A program made the position numbers and the translations under genes. Shown in pieces: positions 26,814 to 35,863 of a stretch of 64,000 nt of DNA. Each line of letters begins with the position of its first letter. Position 1 is the stretch's first letter. The notes under the pieces are model-generated. The model made no database searches and was not told where the DNA came from. It saw only the letters and a program-made list of their open reading frames with translations. Origin of the DNA: Actimicrobium sp047621345 (GTDB taxonomy: Bacteria > Pseudomonadota > Gammaproteobacteria > Burkholderiales > Burkholderiaceae_D); NCBI GenBank assembly GCA_047621345.1, contig JBLHLW010000009.1:1-64000 (forward strand), given 5' to 3'.

Positions 26814-27833
26814 ATGGACAGCATTGACCTCGACGTACTCAAGACCTGCGACCAGTGGCTGCGTGACGGTCACCGTTGCGAACTCGTCACCGTGATCCGT
26901 ACCTGGGGCTCCAGCCCGCGTCCGCAGGGCGCGACGCTGGCCATTTGTGATGACGGTCAGGTGGTCGGTTCGGTCTCCGGTGGCTGCATCGAAGATGATC
27001 TGATCGCACGCGTGCGCAGCGAAGGCATCACCCGCACCGTGCCCGAAATCGTGACCTACGGCATCACGGCCGATGAAGCGCATCGCTTTGGCTTGCCGTG
27101 CGGCGGCACCATCGAGCTGGCGCTGGAGCCGTTATCAGGGCAAAGTCGCATCAGCGAGTTGCTGGCCCGACTGGCAGACCATGAACTGGTGGCGCGCCAG
27201 CTTGACCTCTCCAGTGGCGAGGTGCAACTGTCGGTCGCCGACGCCGGTGCCGGCTTGCTGCATACGCCCACGACATTGACGACGATTCACGGTCCGCGCT
27301 GGCGTCTGCTGATCATTGGTGCCGGCCAGTTATCGAGCTTTCTGGCGCAGATCGCGCTCGGCATGGATTACCACGTGACTGTCTGCGATCCGCGCGAAGA
27401 GTATCGCGCCGGCTGGCAGGTGCCCGGTGTCGAGGTGCAGCACATGATGCCGGACGATCTTGTCGTCGCGATGCAGCTCGACCGCCGCAGTGCCGTCGTG
27501 GCCCTGACGCATGATCCCAAGCTCGATGATCTGGCGCTGATGGAAGCGCTGAAGTCGGAGGCGTTTTACGTCGGTGCGATCGGCTCGCGCGTCAACAATG
27601 CCAAGCGGCGCGAACGCCTGCAGTTGTTCGATGTCACGCCGGCCCAGATCGACAAATTGCATGGTCCGATCGGGCTGTATATCGGCAGCAAGACGCCGGC
27701 TGAAATTGCCATCTCGATCCTGGCAGAACTGACCGCCGTCAAGAATGATGTGTTGTTGCCCGCCTCGGCACAGGTCGCTCAGGCCAAGCAGGCGGCCGAA
27801 CTACTGGCGTCGGCCGATACGTGCAGCATTTAA
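26814..27833 (+). CDS. XdhC/CoxI-family protein
   Basis: A 339-residue protein of the XdhC family, members of which bind molybdenum cofactor and help mature or insert it into xanthine dehydrogenase-type enzymes. The N-terminal XdhC_CoxI domain contains RTWGSSPRPQGATLAI and GSVSGGCIEDDL. The C-terminal Rossmann-like domain begins LIIGAGQLSSFLAQIAL and includes YVGAIGSRVNNAKRRERL. No xdhA, xdhB or cox gene is nearby, so its partner enzyme is elsewhere. GGAA precedes the ATG. The EamA gene follows after 13 bases. Confidence 0.88.
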   Translation: MDSIDLDVLKTCDQWLRDGHRCELVTVIRTWGSSPRPQGATLAICDDGQVVGSVSGGCIEDDLIARVRSEGITRTVPEIVTYGITADEAHRFGLPCGGTIELALEPLSGQSRISELLARLADHELVARQLDLSSGEVQLSVADAGAGLLHTPTTLTTIHGPRWRLLIIGAGQLSSFLAQIALGMDYHVTVCDPREEYRAGWQVPGVEVQHMMPDDLVVAMQLDRRSAVVALTHDPKLDDLALMEALKSEAFYVGAIGSRVNNAKRRERLQLFDVTPAQIDKLHGPIGLYIGSKTPAEIAISILAELTAVKNDVLLPASAQVAQAKQAAELLASADTCSI

Positions 27834-27846
27834 TTGTGACGCCAGC

Positions 27847-28746
27847 ATGAAGCAGCAGTTGTCGCCATCGACCGCCTTGCTGCTAACGGTGCCACCGTTG
27901 ATGTGGGCCGGCAATGCCATCGTCGGCAGGCTAGTACACGAGATGGTGCCCCCGATGACACTCAATCTGGTGCGCTGGGTCATCGCCTTCCTGATCCTGT
28001 TGCCGCTGGCCGGCTCGGTGCTGCGGCCATCCAGTGTGCTCTGGCGCAATTGGCGACGTTTTGCCTTGCTCGGTTTGCTGGGTGTCGGGCTGTACAACTC
28101 GCTGCAATATCTGGCACTACAAAGCTCGACGCCGATCAATGTGACGCTGGTGGCGGCGGGTATGCCGGTCTGGATGATGCTCATTGGGGGGGTGTTTTTT
28201 GGGGCGCGAGTCAGAGGCAAACAAATGCTCGGCGCCGTGTTGTCCATTGCCGGTGTGCTGCTGGTGCTGAGTCGCGGTGACTTGCGTCAGTTGCTGGCGC
28301 TGCAGTTGGTGCCGGGTGACTTGTTCATGATTGCCGCCACGATTGCCTGGTCGTTCTACAGCTGGTTGCTGATGGTGCCGGATGAGCCGGCAGAGATCCG
28401 CCGCAACTGGGCGGCCTTCCTGCTGGCGCAGGTCAGTTTTGGCGTGGTCTGGTCGAGCCTGTTCACGACAATTGAATGGAGCGTCAGCCAGCAGCACATC
28501 GCGCTGAGTTGGCCGCTGGCTGCGGCAGTGATGTTCGTCGCGGTCGGGCCGGCGCTCATTGCATTTCGCTGCTGGGGGGCCGGCGTCCAACGCGCCGGGC
28601 CCACCATGGCAGGGTTTTTCAGTAATCTGACCCCGCTGTTCGCTGCGCTGATGTCATCGGTTTTTCTGGGCGAACTGCCTCACGTTTATCACTTTGCCGC
28701 CTTCGGGTTGATCGTCGGTGGCATCGTGTTGTCGTCGCTGCGCTGA
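27847..28746 (+). CDS. EamA/DMT-superfamily transporter
   Basis: A 299-residue inner-membrane protein with ten predicted hydrophobic segments in two EamA repeats (LTVPPLMWAGNAIVGRLV; PGDLFMIAATIAWSFYSWLL). The family exports or imports amino acids, nucleotides or other small metabolites; the substrate is not evident. It lies 13 bases after the xdhC-like gene, so it is probably co-transcribed. Confidence 0.9.
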   Translation: MKQQLSPSTALLLTVPPLMWAGNAIVGRLVHEMVPPMTLNLVRWVIAFLILLPLAGSVLRPSSVLWRNWRRFALLGLLGVGLYNSLQYLALQSSTPINVTLVAAGMPVWMMLIGGVFFGARVRGKQMLGAVLSIAGVLLVLSRGDLRQLLALQLVPGDLFMIAATIAWSFYSWLLMVPDEPAEIRRNWAAFLLAQVSFGVVWSSLFTTIEWSVSQQHIALSWPLAAAVMFVAVGPALIAFRCWGAGVQRAGPTMAGFFSNLTPLFAALMSSVFLGELPHVYHFAAFGLIVGGIVLSSLR

Positions 28747-28769
28747 AAAAAAGTGACACCGGTAAACAT

Positions 28770-28970
28770 TCAGGCCAGCGCTTCCTTGGCCGCTTGTTCG
28801 GGTGTCAGACCATCGTAGAACTGATCGGTGAACCAATCGACTTCGTCCTCGATGTGGTCCTGCGCCTGAGCCAGCGTCGCGCCACCGGCCACCAGAAAAC
28901 CTTCGACTTCGGTGCACCACTGAATCAGTGCCAGCGTATCGGGATCGAGTGCTTCTTCTTTCTTGGCCAT
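28770..28970 (-). CDS. Conserved small acidic protein, unknown function
   Basis: 66 residues, acidic and helical: MAKKEEALDPDTLALIQWC, then VAGGATLAQAQDHIEDEVDWF and LTPEQAAKEALA. No known motif. Support comes from a good ribosome site (GGAAACATC before the ATG) and protein-like composition. It sits convergent with the EamA gene. Confidence 0.65.
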   Translation of the reverse strand: MAKKEEALDPDTLALIQWCTEVEGFLVAGGATLAQAQDHIEDEVDWFTDQFYDGLTPEQAAKEALA

Positions 28971-29179
28971 GATGTTTCCTTGGTAATTGGAGGGAGGGCT
29001 GCCGGATGCATTCGGCGCCCGTATATTCTCACGGTTGCTCGTGGCCAGCCAGCTTGTCGCTGCGTGCGAAGGCTACTTTGCGATGTTCTTGCCGTCTCGC
29101 ACTATGTGTCTTTCCGAACGCAGTGGCGAGCGAGATGCGTGCTATCGTCCGGTGAGAAATTTCAACCAGAGGAGTCACA

Positions 29180-29401
29180 ATGAATGCAATCAGAATGCTG
29201 GGTGTTGCCCTCATCATCGCCGGTGTGCTGGGCCTTGCTTATGGCGGCTTCAGTTACACGAAGGAAACGCAAGCGGTGAAGGTGGGTCCCATTGAATTGA
29301 ATGTCACAGAAAAAAAGGACGTCAATATTCCGATGTGGGCCGGCATTGCCGCCATCGTGGCCGGCGGACTGATGCTGGTGGCGGGTGGGAAAAAAGGCTG
29401 A
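29180..29401 (+). CDS. DUF3185-like small membrane protein
   Basis: A 73-residue protein with two membrane segments (MLGVALIIAGVLGLAYGGF and WAGIAAIVAGGLMLVAGG) flanking a periplasm-sized loop with SYTKETQAVKVGPIELNVTEKK. This matches the DUF3185 pattern; function unknown. AGAGGAGTCACA precedes the ATG. Confidence 0.78.
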   Translation: MNAIRMLGVALIIAGVLGLAYGGFSYTKETQAVKVGPIELNVTEKKDVNIPMWAGIAAIVAGGLMLVAGGKKG

Positions 29402-29645
29402 TCGCAGACCCGGCATTTTCCTGAAGGCGGGGTCGCGTGGGTGCCTTCTTGGCTCTGCGCGTAGTTTGACAGCGGTAGCGACAAGCTAGGCGATGATGCA
29501 GGCACTCAGGCGTGTCCGGTCGAGGAGTATCGCAAAACAAGGGCCATTCGGACGGAACTGCGCACCGTAAAGCGCCACTGACAGTCGGACTTTCATTGCA
29601 GCCGACTTCGGTCTGCGCCGACCAACACAGTAACCCGCCATTGCC

Positions 29646-30572
29646 ATGCATAACCGACCCGACAACCGACCCGACAACCGACCGCTGATTCCTCATTTTC
29701 CTTTCGTGCCAGTTCTACGCGAACGTCGGAAGACCCACCGCCCCTGGGGACGGTCCGTCTCGTGTGGGCCGCATGCCCCGACGTCGAAGGAGCAGATCCG
29801 CTCGCAAGCTGTGGCAATCAGCATGGAGCAGATAGCACAGGACCTCAATGATTGGGTCGCAGAAGCGCGGGGCAATGAAAATCGGAACGATGCTGCCGCC
29901 CGTATCCTGCGCTGTTTCTGGGAGAAAGGGAGTGAGTTATATCTCATGTCCCTGAATCTGAAAACTTTGCCGGATTGCATCGGTGACTTGGGGTCGCTGC
30001 AACGGCTGAGTGCGGAAAATAATCAACTCACCGTACTGCCTGAGCGCATCGGTGATTTGTCCTTGCTGCAATGGCTGGACGTCGAAAGTAATCAGCTTAC
30101 GAGATTGCCAAACAGTATTGGTAACTTGTCTTCATTGCATTCGCTGTACGCCGCCCGTAACAAAATCGGGCAATTGCCTGAGTGTATAGGCCGCTTGTCG
30201 CGGCTGCAAAAGCTCGACGTCAGCCACAATCAACTCACTCAGCTACCGGGATGCATCGGCAACTTGCTCTGGCTGCAAAGGCTCGATGTCGCCAGCAACC
30301 AGCTTACGCAACTGCCTGACTGCATCGGCGACTTGGCGTGGCTGCAAAGGCTCGATGTCGCCCACAACCAGCTCACGCGACTGCCCGACCGTATCGGCGA
30401 TTTATCCTGGCTGCAAGAGCTCTGCCTTACCAGCAACCAGCTTACTCAACTCCCCGAGCGCATCGGCGATCTGTGTTCTCTTCAGTGCGTGTGGCTTGGG
30501 GATAATCCGTTGACCGCATTACCTGCTCGACTCCGCCGCATGGCGGCGTTCAGGGCATATCCCGGGGACTAA
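29646..30572 (+). CDS. Leucine-rich repeat protein, IpaH/PopC-like without a ligase domain
   Basis: A 308-residue protein from the first ATG; an internal ATG at 29823 would give 249. Residues 61-107 (LNDWVAEARGNENRNDAAAR, then RILRCFWEKGSELYL) look like the helical cap before the repeats in IpaH/NEL-type effectors. Eight 23-residue repeats of the form LPxxIGxLxxLQxLxxxxNQLTx follow (108-291), then a short tail. No NEL E3 ligase domain follows. The first 60 residues are Arg/Pro-rich with a tandem CGACCCGACAAC DNA repeat. It may be a secreted effector or an intracellular binding protein. No strong ribosome site is seen at either start. Confidence 0.72.
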   Translation: MHNRPDNRPDNRPLIPHFPFVPVLRERRKTHRPWGRSVSCGPHAPTSKEQIRSQAVAISMEQIAQDLNDWVAEARGNENRNDAAARILRCFWEKGSELYLMSLNLKTLPDCIGDLGSLQRLSAENNQLTVLPERIGDLSLLQWLDVESNQLTRLPNSIGNLSSLHSLYAARNKIGQLPECIGRLSRLQKLDVSHNQLTQLPGCIGNLLWLQRLDVASNQLTQLPDCIGDLAWLQRLDVAHNQLTRLPDRIGDLSWLQELCLTSNQLTQLPERIGDLCSLQCVWLGDNPLTALPARLRRMAAFRAYPGD

Positions 30573-30838
30573 CACTACGCGCAACTGGCCGGATGACAGC
30601 GTCGTGCAATCATCACGGGTTTGCGCCAATGTTCTACGGTGAACAATTTTTCGTCTCGGCTTGGGGACACTTTGCGTTGACATAGTGGTCTGCGACTGCT
30701 CAGCGCTTCCGTTCCAACGATTTCCGGGTCGCCCAGTGCGACTTATCACGTAAAATCCCCACCTTGCTGTTTTGTCCGCATCTAGTGCTGACGCAATAGC
30801 GCCCACCGCCCACCGTACCATCACCGTCAGAGACAATA

Positions 30839-31405
30839 ATGAGCATCAAGTCCGATACCTGGATCCGCCGCATGGCCGCCGAAACCGGCATGATCGAACC
30901 GTTCGAACCGAATCAGGTGCGCGAAGTCAATGGAAAGAAAATCGTCTCCTATGGCACGTCGTCGTATGGCTACGATATCCGCTGCGCCGATGAATTCAAG
31001 ATATTCACCAACATCAATTCGACCATCGTCGATCCGAAGAACTTCGATGAAAAATCCTTCGTCGATATCAAGAGCGATGTCTGCATCATTCCGCCGAATT
31101 CGTTTGCACTGGCGCGAACGATGGAGTATTTCCGGATACCGCGTAGTGTACTAACGATCTGCCTCGGTAAATCGACCTATGCACGCTGCGGCATCATCGT
31201 CAACGTGACGCCCTTCGAGCCAGAGTGGGAAGGCTATGTGACACTGGAGTTTTCCAATACCACCCCATTGCCGGCCAAGATTTATGCCGGTGAAGGTTGC
31301 GCGCAGGTGCTGTTTTTTGAAGCCGATGAAGTGTGCGAAACCTCATACAAGGATCGCAATGGCAAATACCAGGGGCAGCGTGGCGTGACCTTGCCGAAAG
31401 CTTGA
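30839..31405 (+). CDS. dcd: dCTP deaminase
   Basis: Deaminates dCTP to dUTP, supplying dUMP for thymidylate synthesis. A 188-residue trimeric-fold protein with SSYGYDIRCADEF, LGKSTYARCGI and the active-site segment EGYVTLEFSN, whose glutamate (E137) should be the catalytic residue. It ends in GKYQGQRGVTLPKA. The dUTP product links it functionally to thyA at 45 kb. It is monocistronic. Confidence 0.97.
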   Translation: MSIKSDTWIRRMAAETGMIEPFEPNQVREVNGKKIVSYGTSSYGYDIRCADEFKIFTNINSTIVDPKNFDEKSFVDIKSDVCIIPPNSFALARTMEYFRIPRSVLTICLGKSTYARCGIIVNVTPFEPEWEGYVTLEFSNTTPLPAKIYAGEGCAQVLFFEADEVCETSYKDRNGKYQGQRGVTLPKA

Positions 31406-31502
31406 CGCTGACGGTTGATCAACCACAAACAACGATGCCGCGCTGCCGGCACTTTTTGGCGGGCGCTGGTCCAAACTGCGTTAACTGTCATCCGGATAGG
31501 CA

Positions 31503-34382
31503 ATGAAAGTACTCGAATACCTTGGCCTCGATACCTCCGGGGTCAGCACCGCGTATCGCAAGGTCGTTGCCGCCATCGAGCGGGATGACTTTGCCGGTGC
31601 GCAGGTCAAGAAGCTCGTTAGCCTTAATCACGGCAAGTTTTATCGCGCCAAGCTGGGCGAGGCCGACCGGTTGTTGTTTTCGCTAGTGCGCCACGGTGAA
31701 CAAGTGTGTGCACTGATGCTCGAAGTGATTTTGAACCATGATTACGACAAGTCGCGCTTCTTGCGCGGTGCGGCCGTCGACGAGTCGCGGATTGCTGATG
31801 TAGTCACGCTCGATCTGCCTGAAGCGCGTCGCGAAGCGCAGGTGCTGCGCTATTTGCATCCCGATTCACCGATCATCCATTTGCTCGACAAGCCGATGTC
31901 GTTCGATGTCGCGCAAGACGATATTTTCCGTCAGTTGCCGCCCCTGATCGTGGTCGGCAGCGCTGGCAGTGGCAAGACCGCACTGACCCTCGAAAAACTC
32001 AAGCAGGCCAACGGCGATGTCCTGTACGTCACGCATTCGGCGTTTCTGGCCCGTAACGCGCGCGATTTGTATTACGCCAACCGCTATGAGCAACCCGAGC
32101 AGGATGCCCTGTTTCTGTCGTATCGCGAATTCCTTGAATCAATCCGGGTGCCGCCCGGTCGTGAAGCGCTATGGCGCGATTTCGCTGGCTGGTTTGAGCG
32201 GGTGCGGGTCGGTTTCAAGGGCATTGATGCGCATCAGGCGTTTGAAGAAATTCGTGGTGTCATTACCGCCGACAGTGCTGGCGTACTCGGTCGTAGTGCC
32301 TATCTTGGACTGGGCATACGCCAGTCAATTTTCAGCGATGAGCAGCGGCCGGCGCTCTACGATCTGTTCGAAAAATATCGCGCCTGGCTCGAGGCCAGCG
32401 GCTTGTTCGATGTCAATCTGGTGGCTCAGCAATGGCAAGCACTGGCGGCGCCGCGCTACGACTTCGTCGTCATCGACGAAGTGCAGGACTTGACCGCGAT
32501 CCAGCTCGCGCTGGTGTTGCGTACGTTGAAACAGCCCGGCCAGTTCTTGCTGTGCGGTGATTCGAACCAGATCGTTCATCCGAATTTTTTTTCGTGGGCC
32601 ACCGTGCGCAGTGTGTTCTGGCACGATCCGGCGCTGGCCGAGCGGCAGGCATTGCGCGTGCTGACTGCCAATTTTCGCAATGGCACCGAGGCAACGCGCG
32701 TGGCCAACCAGTTGTTGAAGATTAAGCAGCAGCGTTTCGGCTCGATTGATCGCGAGAGCAATTTCCTGGTCAGCAGTGTCGGCGGGACTGCCGGACAAGT
32801 CGCGCTGATGGCCGACAAAGAGAGCGTCAAGCGTGACCTCGATCGCCAGACCCGGCAATCGACGCGCTTCGCCGTGCTGGTCATGCGCGACGAGGACAAG
32901 CCGGCTGCGCGCCAGCATTTCGGCACGCCGCTGCTGTTTTCTATCCATGAAGCGAAGGGCCTCGAATACGACAACATCGTGCTGTACCGGTTTGTTTCCG
33001 ACCACCGCGCCGAGTTCGCCGGTATTGCAGAGGGTGTCGACAAGCAGGCACTGCATATCGAGACGCTCGATTATCGGCGTGCGCGTGACAAGTCCGACAA
33101 GTCGATGGAGGTCTACAAATTTTTCGTCAACGCGCTGTATGTGGCACTGACGCGGGCGATCTCCAACCTGTACTTGGTTGAGTCTGATATCAGTCATCCG
33201 CTGTTTGACCTGCTGGACCTGACTACTGGTGGCGCGGTGCAAGTCGACGCCAGCCGTTCGTCGATGGAAGACTGGCAAAAGGAAGCGCACAAGCTCGAAT
33301 TGCAAGGTAAACAGGAACAGGCCGAAGCCATCCGGCGCGATATCCTGCGCCAGACCACCGTGCCGTGGCCGGTCTTTGATACCGACAAAACCCGCGAGTT
33401 ACTGATCAATGTCCTGCGTGACCAGATACCTGGCAACAAACAGCGCCAGCAACTCTACGACATCGCCACCTGTTTCGATTTGCCGATGCTGGCGAAGTGG
33501 CTGGTCGTCGATGCCAAGTTCGACGTGGCGCGCAATTTTGAATCGCAACGCACGGCACTGCAGGGCAAGAGCTACTCGCCGTATTTCACGAATCACGTCA
33601 AGGATATCTTGCGTCAGTGCGACCAGTACGGCGTCGATCACCGTTTGCCGCTGAACCAGACGCCGCTCATGGTGGCCGCAATTGCCGGCAATGTCGTCCT
33701 GATCGATGCCTTGCTCGAACGCGGCGCTGACCGCGAAGCTGTCGATCACTATGGCTGGAATGCGCTGCACTGGGCGATGCGGGAAGCGTTTCTTGACAAG
33801 GAATTTGCGCGCGGGCCGTTCGCCCTCTTGTACGAGTTGCTGGCGCCGCCGTCCATTGATGTCAGCAGTGGTGACCGTTTGGTCCGCATCGATAAACACC
33901 TGGCCGAATACTTTTTATTTCAGACGATGTGGGTACTGTTCTCGTCGCGCTTCACGCAATCCCAGCGGCGCCCGTATGCCGCCTTCGAGTCGGCCGCAAT
34001 CGTTGATGCCTGGCAGCACATGCCGGCCAATGTGGTTCGGCCGGAACGCCGCCAGCGCCAGCACATCTCCGGCGTACTGGCGCGCAATGAAGTTGAACGT
34101 GATTATGTGTATAACCGGGCGTTGTTCGTCCGTGTGATGCAGGGCTGGTACCAGTTCAATCCGTGCTTGCGCGTGCGCCGCAGCGTACAGGGTAGCGACA
34201 TCTGGGTGCCAGTGTTCGAGGTCTTGAACTTGCCGTTGATACGCGAGTTCGCTACAGGATTTATTGCAGATCGTATTACCCGTTATCTGCAATCCGGCGG
34301 ATTGCCTGCGCCTGCGCCGCAGATTGTCAGTGAGCGCAACCTGGAGCGCGCCGAGCCTTGGCAACGTGCGAGCACCCGGTGA
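31503..34382 (+). CDS. RelE-like / UvrD-type helicase / ankyrin fusion protein
   Basis: A 959-residue protein. Residues 1-88 resemble a RelE/ParE-type toxin fold (VKKLVSLNHGKFYRAKLG, DRLLFSLVRHGEQ, LMLEVILNHDYDK). A superfamily 1 helicase core follows: Walker A GSAGSGKT (152-159), Walker B VVIDEVQD (322-329), motif III CGDSNQIVHP (351-360), motif IV LTANFRNG (387-394), motif V HEAKGLEYDNIVLY (482-495) and motif VI VALTRAISNLYLVE (547-560). Ankyrin-type repeats cover about 715-800, and a unique C-terminal region ends the protein. All key ATPase residues are intact, but most of UvrD's 2B domain is missing. It stands alone between dcd and a REP element. A role in RNA/ribosome surveillance or phage defence is inference. 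Confidence 0.85.
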   Translation: MKVLEYLGLDTSGVSTAYRKVVAAIERDDFAGAQVKKLVSLNHGKFYRAKLGEADRLLFSLVRHGEQVCALMLEVILNHDYDKSRFLRGAAVDESRIADVVTLDLPEARREAQVLRYLHPDSPIIHLLDKPMSFDVAQDDIFRQLPPLIVVGSAGSGKTALTLEKLKQANGDVLYVTHSAFLARNARDLYYANRYEQPEQDALFLSYREFLESIRVPPGREALWRDFAGWFERVRVGFKGIDAHQAFEEIRGVITADSAGVLGRSAYLGLGIRQSIFSDEQRPALYDLFEKYRAWLEASGLFDVNLVAQQWQALAAPRYDFVVIDEVQDLTAIQLALVLRTLKQPGQFLLCGDSNQIVHPNFFSWATVRSVFWHDPALAERQALRVLTANFRNGTEATRVANQLLKIKQQRFGSIDRESNFLVSSVGGTAGQVALMADKESVKRDLDRQTRQSTRFAVLVMRDEDKPAARQHFGTPLLFSIHEAKGLEYDNIVLYRFVSDHRAEFAGIAEGVDKQALHIETLDYRRARDKSDKSMEVYKFFVNALYVALTRAISNLYLVESDISHPLFDLLDLTTGGAVQVDASRSSMEDWQKEAHKLELQGKQEQAEAIRRDILRQTTVPWPVFDTDKTRELLINVLRDQIPGNKQRQQLYDIATCFDLPMLAKWLVVDAKFDVARNFESQRTALQGKSYSPYFTNHVKDILRQCDQYGVDHRLPLNQTPLMVAAIAGNVVLIDALLERGADREAVDHYGWNALHWAMREAFLDKEFARGPFALLYELLAPPSIDVSSGDRLVRIDKHLAEYFLFQTMWVLFSSRFTQSQRRPYAAFESAAIVDAWQHMPANVVRPERRQRQHISGVLARNEVERDYVYNRALFVRVMQGWYQFNPCLRVRRSVQGSDIWVPVFEVLNLPLIREFATGFIADRITRYLQSGGLPAPAPQIVSERNLERAEPWQRASTR

Positions 34383-34412
34383 CAGGTCAAGTAGCAGCGG
34401 CGCACAGCATTT

Positions 34413-34434
34413 AGTGCAATGCCCTTTGGTTATT
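34413..34434. repeat. REP-like palindrome, family B, broken copy
   Basis: AGTGCAATGCCCTTTGGTTATT matches the left part of the other family B copies; the closing GCACC is missing. It lies directly before a family A element. Confidence 0.6.
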
Positions 34435-34441
34435 CAGTCAC

Positions 34442-34550
34442 GTAGGGTGGGCACGGCATCGTGTGCCCACGCGCGCGAACCAGAAACGCCGGTCAATTCC
34501 GGTATTCGTGGTGCATTCGCGTGGGCACGATAACCCTGTGCCCACCCTAC
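34442..34550. repeat. REP-like double hairpin, family A, copy 2
   Basis: 109 bases with the same ends as copy 1 (GTAGGGTGGGCACGG and TGTGCCCACCCTAC) and the shared spacer words CCGGTCAATTCC and GTGGTGCATTCGCG. It lies 60 bases after the helicase fusion gene. Confidence 0.85.
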
Positions 34551-34727
34551 GGGCTACGGGCGTATTCCAGCGTAGTCTGCGTTGACACAGCGGGATGCGC
34601 CCGGAAATTCGCGGAAACATTCCTGTTTTTACAGGCTGAATCGTTGAATTTATCAGTATAAACATGCGGATATGCCGCTAGACTTGAGGCCGTGCTGTGC
34701 TGGCGCTTTCGCCCGTGGCACAAGAAA

Positions 34728-34745
34728 ATCCTCTTGAGAGGATTG
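34728..34745 (+). promoter_or_regulatory. Leader hairpin before alx
   Basis: AATCCTC-TTGA-GAGGATT, a seven-pair stem with a tetraloop, 26 bases before the alx ATG. It could be part of a metal- or pH-sensing leader; unproven. Confidence 0.35.
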
Positions 34746-34770
34746 CTAACCCATCACCTGGAAGTTCCTC

Positions 34771-35730
34771 ATGCAAACAATCGCTCCCCTCTGGCTCTGG
34801 GCCACGTTCGGCGGCATCGTGCTGTTGTCGTTATTTGTTGATTTTTTTGTACTCAGAAAGCAAGGCGCGCATGACATTGGCGTCAAGGAGGCCCTAAAGT
34901 GGTCGCTGGTCTGGATTGCGCTGAGTTTGATGTTCAACGCCCTGTTCTGGTGGGCGGTCAAAGATGCGACCGGCTCGGTCGATATCGCCAACACGAAGGC
35001 ACTCGAATTCTTGACGGGCTACCTGATCGAGAAGTCACTCGCGGTGGACAACATCTTCGTGTTTTTGTTGATCTTCACCTACTTTGCGGTGCCCACCGCT
35101 TTCCAGAAACGGGTGCTGATGATAGGTATCATCGGTGCGATTGTGTTGCGCTCCATTATGATTCTGGTCGGTGGCTGGTTGCTGGCCGAGTTCCACTGGA
35201 TTTTGTATCTGTTCGGCGCGTTCCTGATCCTCACGGGCGTCAAGATGTGGTGGGCCGCTGGCCAAGAGCCCGATCTGGATGACAATCCGGCGTTGAAGTT
35301 GTTGCGTAAAATTTTGCCTGTCAGTAAAAACTATGACGGTGAAAATTTTTGGACGATGGAAAATGGCAAGAAGATCGCCACGCCGTTATTCATGGTGATC
35401 TGTCTGATTGCGCTCACCGATGTGATTTTTGCAGTGGACTCGATTCCTGCCATTTTTGCCATCACCAGTGACCCGTTTATCGTGCTGGCTAGTAATGTAT
35501 TCGCCGTGCTGGGCTTGCGGGCCATGTACTTCCTGCTGGCTGCCGTTGCCAACAAATTTCATCTGCTTAACTATGGCTTGGCGGTGATCCTGGTGTTTAT
35601 TGGTGCCAAGATGTGTTTGGTCGATGTATACAAAATTCCGGTGGTGTTCTCTTTGGGAGTCGTGGTTGGCATCCTGATCTTGACCATGTGGTTGAGCGTG
35701 CGTACAGCGCCTGCCGAGCCCAAAGAATAA
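34771..35730 (+). CDS. alx: TerC-family membrane protein Alx
   Basis: A 319-residue inner-membrane protein with eight or nine hydrophobic segments. Family marks are KSLAVDNIFVFLLIFTYF and ALTDVIFAVDSIPAIFAIT, two inverted repeats whose acidic residues (D in AVDNIF and AVDSIP) lie within the membrane. The Alx branch in Escherichia coli exports manganese and is controlled by an RNA leader. The upstream region here has a hairpin, but the riboswitch is not confirmed. Confidence 0.9.
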   Translation: MQTIAPLWLWATFGGIVLLSLFVDFFVLRKQGAHDIGVKEALKWSLVWIALSLMFNALFWWAVKDATGSVDIANTKALEFLTGYLIEKSLAVDNIFVFLLIFTYFAVPTAFQKRVLMIGIIGAIVLRSIMILVGGWLLAEFHWILYLFGAFLILTGVKMWWAAGQEPDLDDNPALKLLRKILPVSKNYDGENFWTMENGKKIATPLFMVICLIALTDVIFAVDSIPAIFAITSDPFIVLASNVFAVLGLRAMYFLLAAVANKFHLLNYGLAVILVFIGAKMCLVDVYKIPVVFSLGVVVGILILTMWLSVRTAPAEPKE

Positions 35731-35863
35731 ACCGACCCTGCCTTGGGCTAATAATGTGACGCGTGAAGTTGCGGGCATGCATGAGTGACACCCCAGGCGG
35801 CGACAAGGCAATCCCTCGCCATGTCGCTGTCTGGCGCTCGCGAGCAAGTTGCATGACAGGACA

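Larger units (their letters stand above)
34383..34770. other. 388-base gap with palindromic repeats and the alx leader
   Basis: Contains a broken family B repeat (34413-34434), a family A element (34442-34550), a TTGACA hexamer (34582-34587) without a clear -10, and the hairpin AATCCTC-TTGA-GAGGATT at 34728-34745 just upstream of alx. I looked for a manganese (yybP-ykoY) riboswitch here and could not confirm its conserved core. Confidence 0.6.

Noticed and set aside
32325..33305. A 326-codon open frame on the minus strand
   Set aside because: Antisense to the helicase fusion gene, which has intact motifs.
34551..34770. A yybP-ykoY manganese riboswitch before alx
   Set aside because: Expected from family knowledge, and a hairpin is present, but I could not identify the conserved core. 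An Rfam covariance search would decide.
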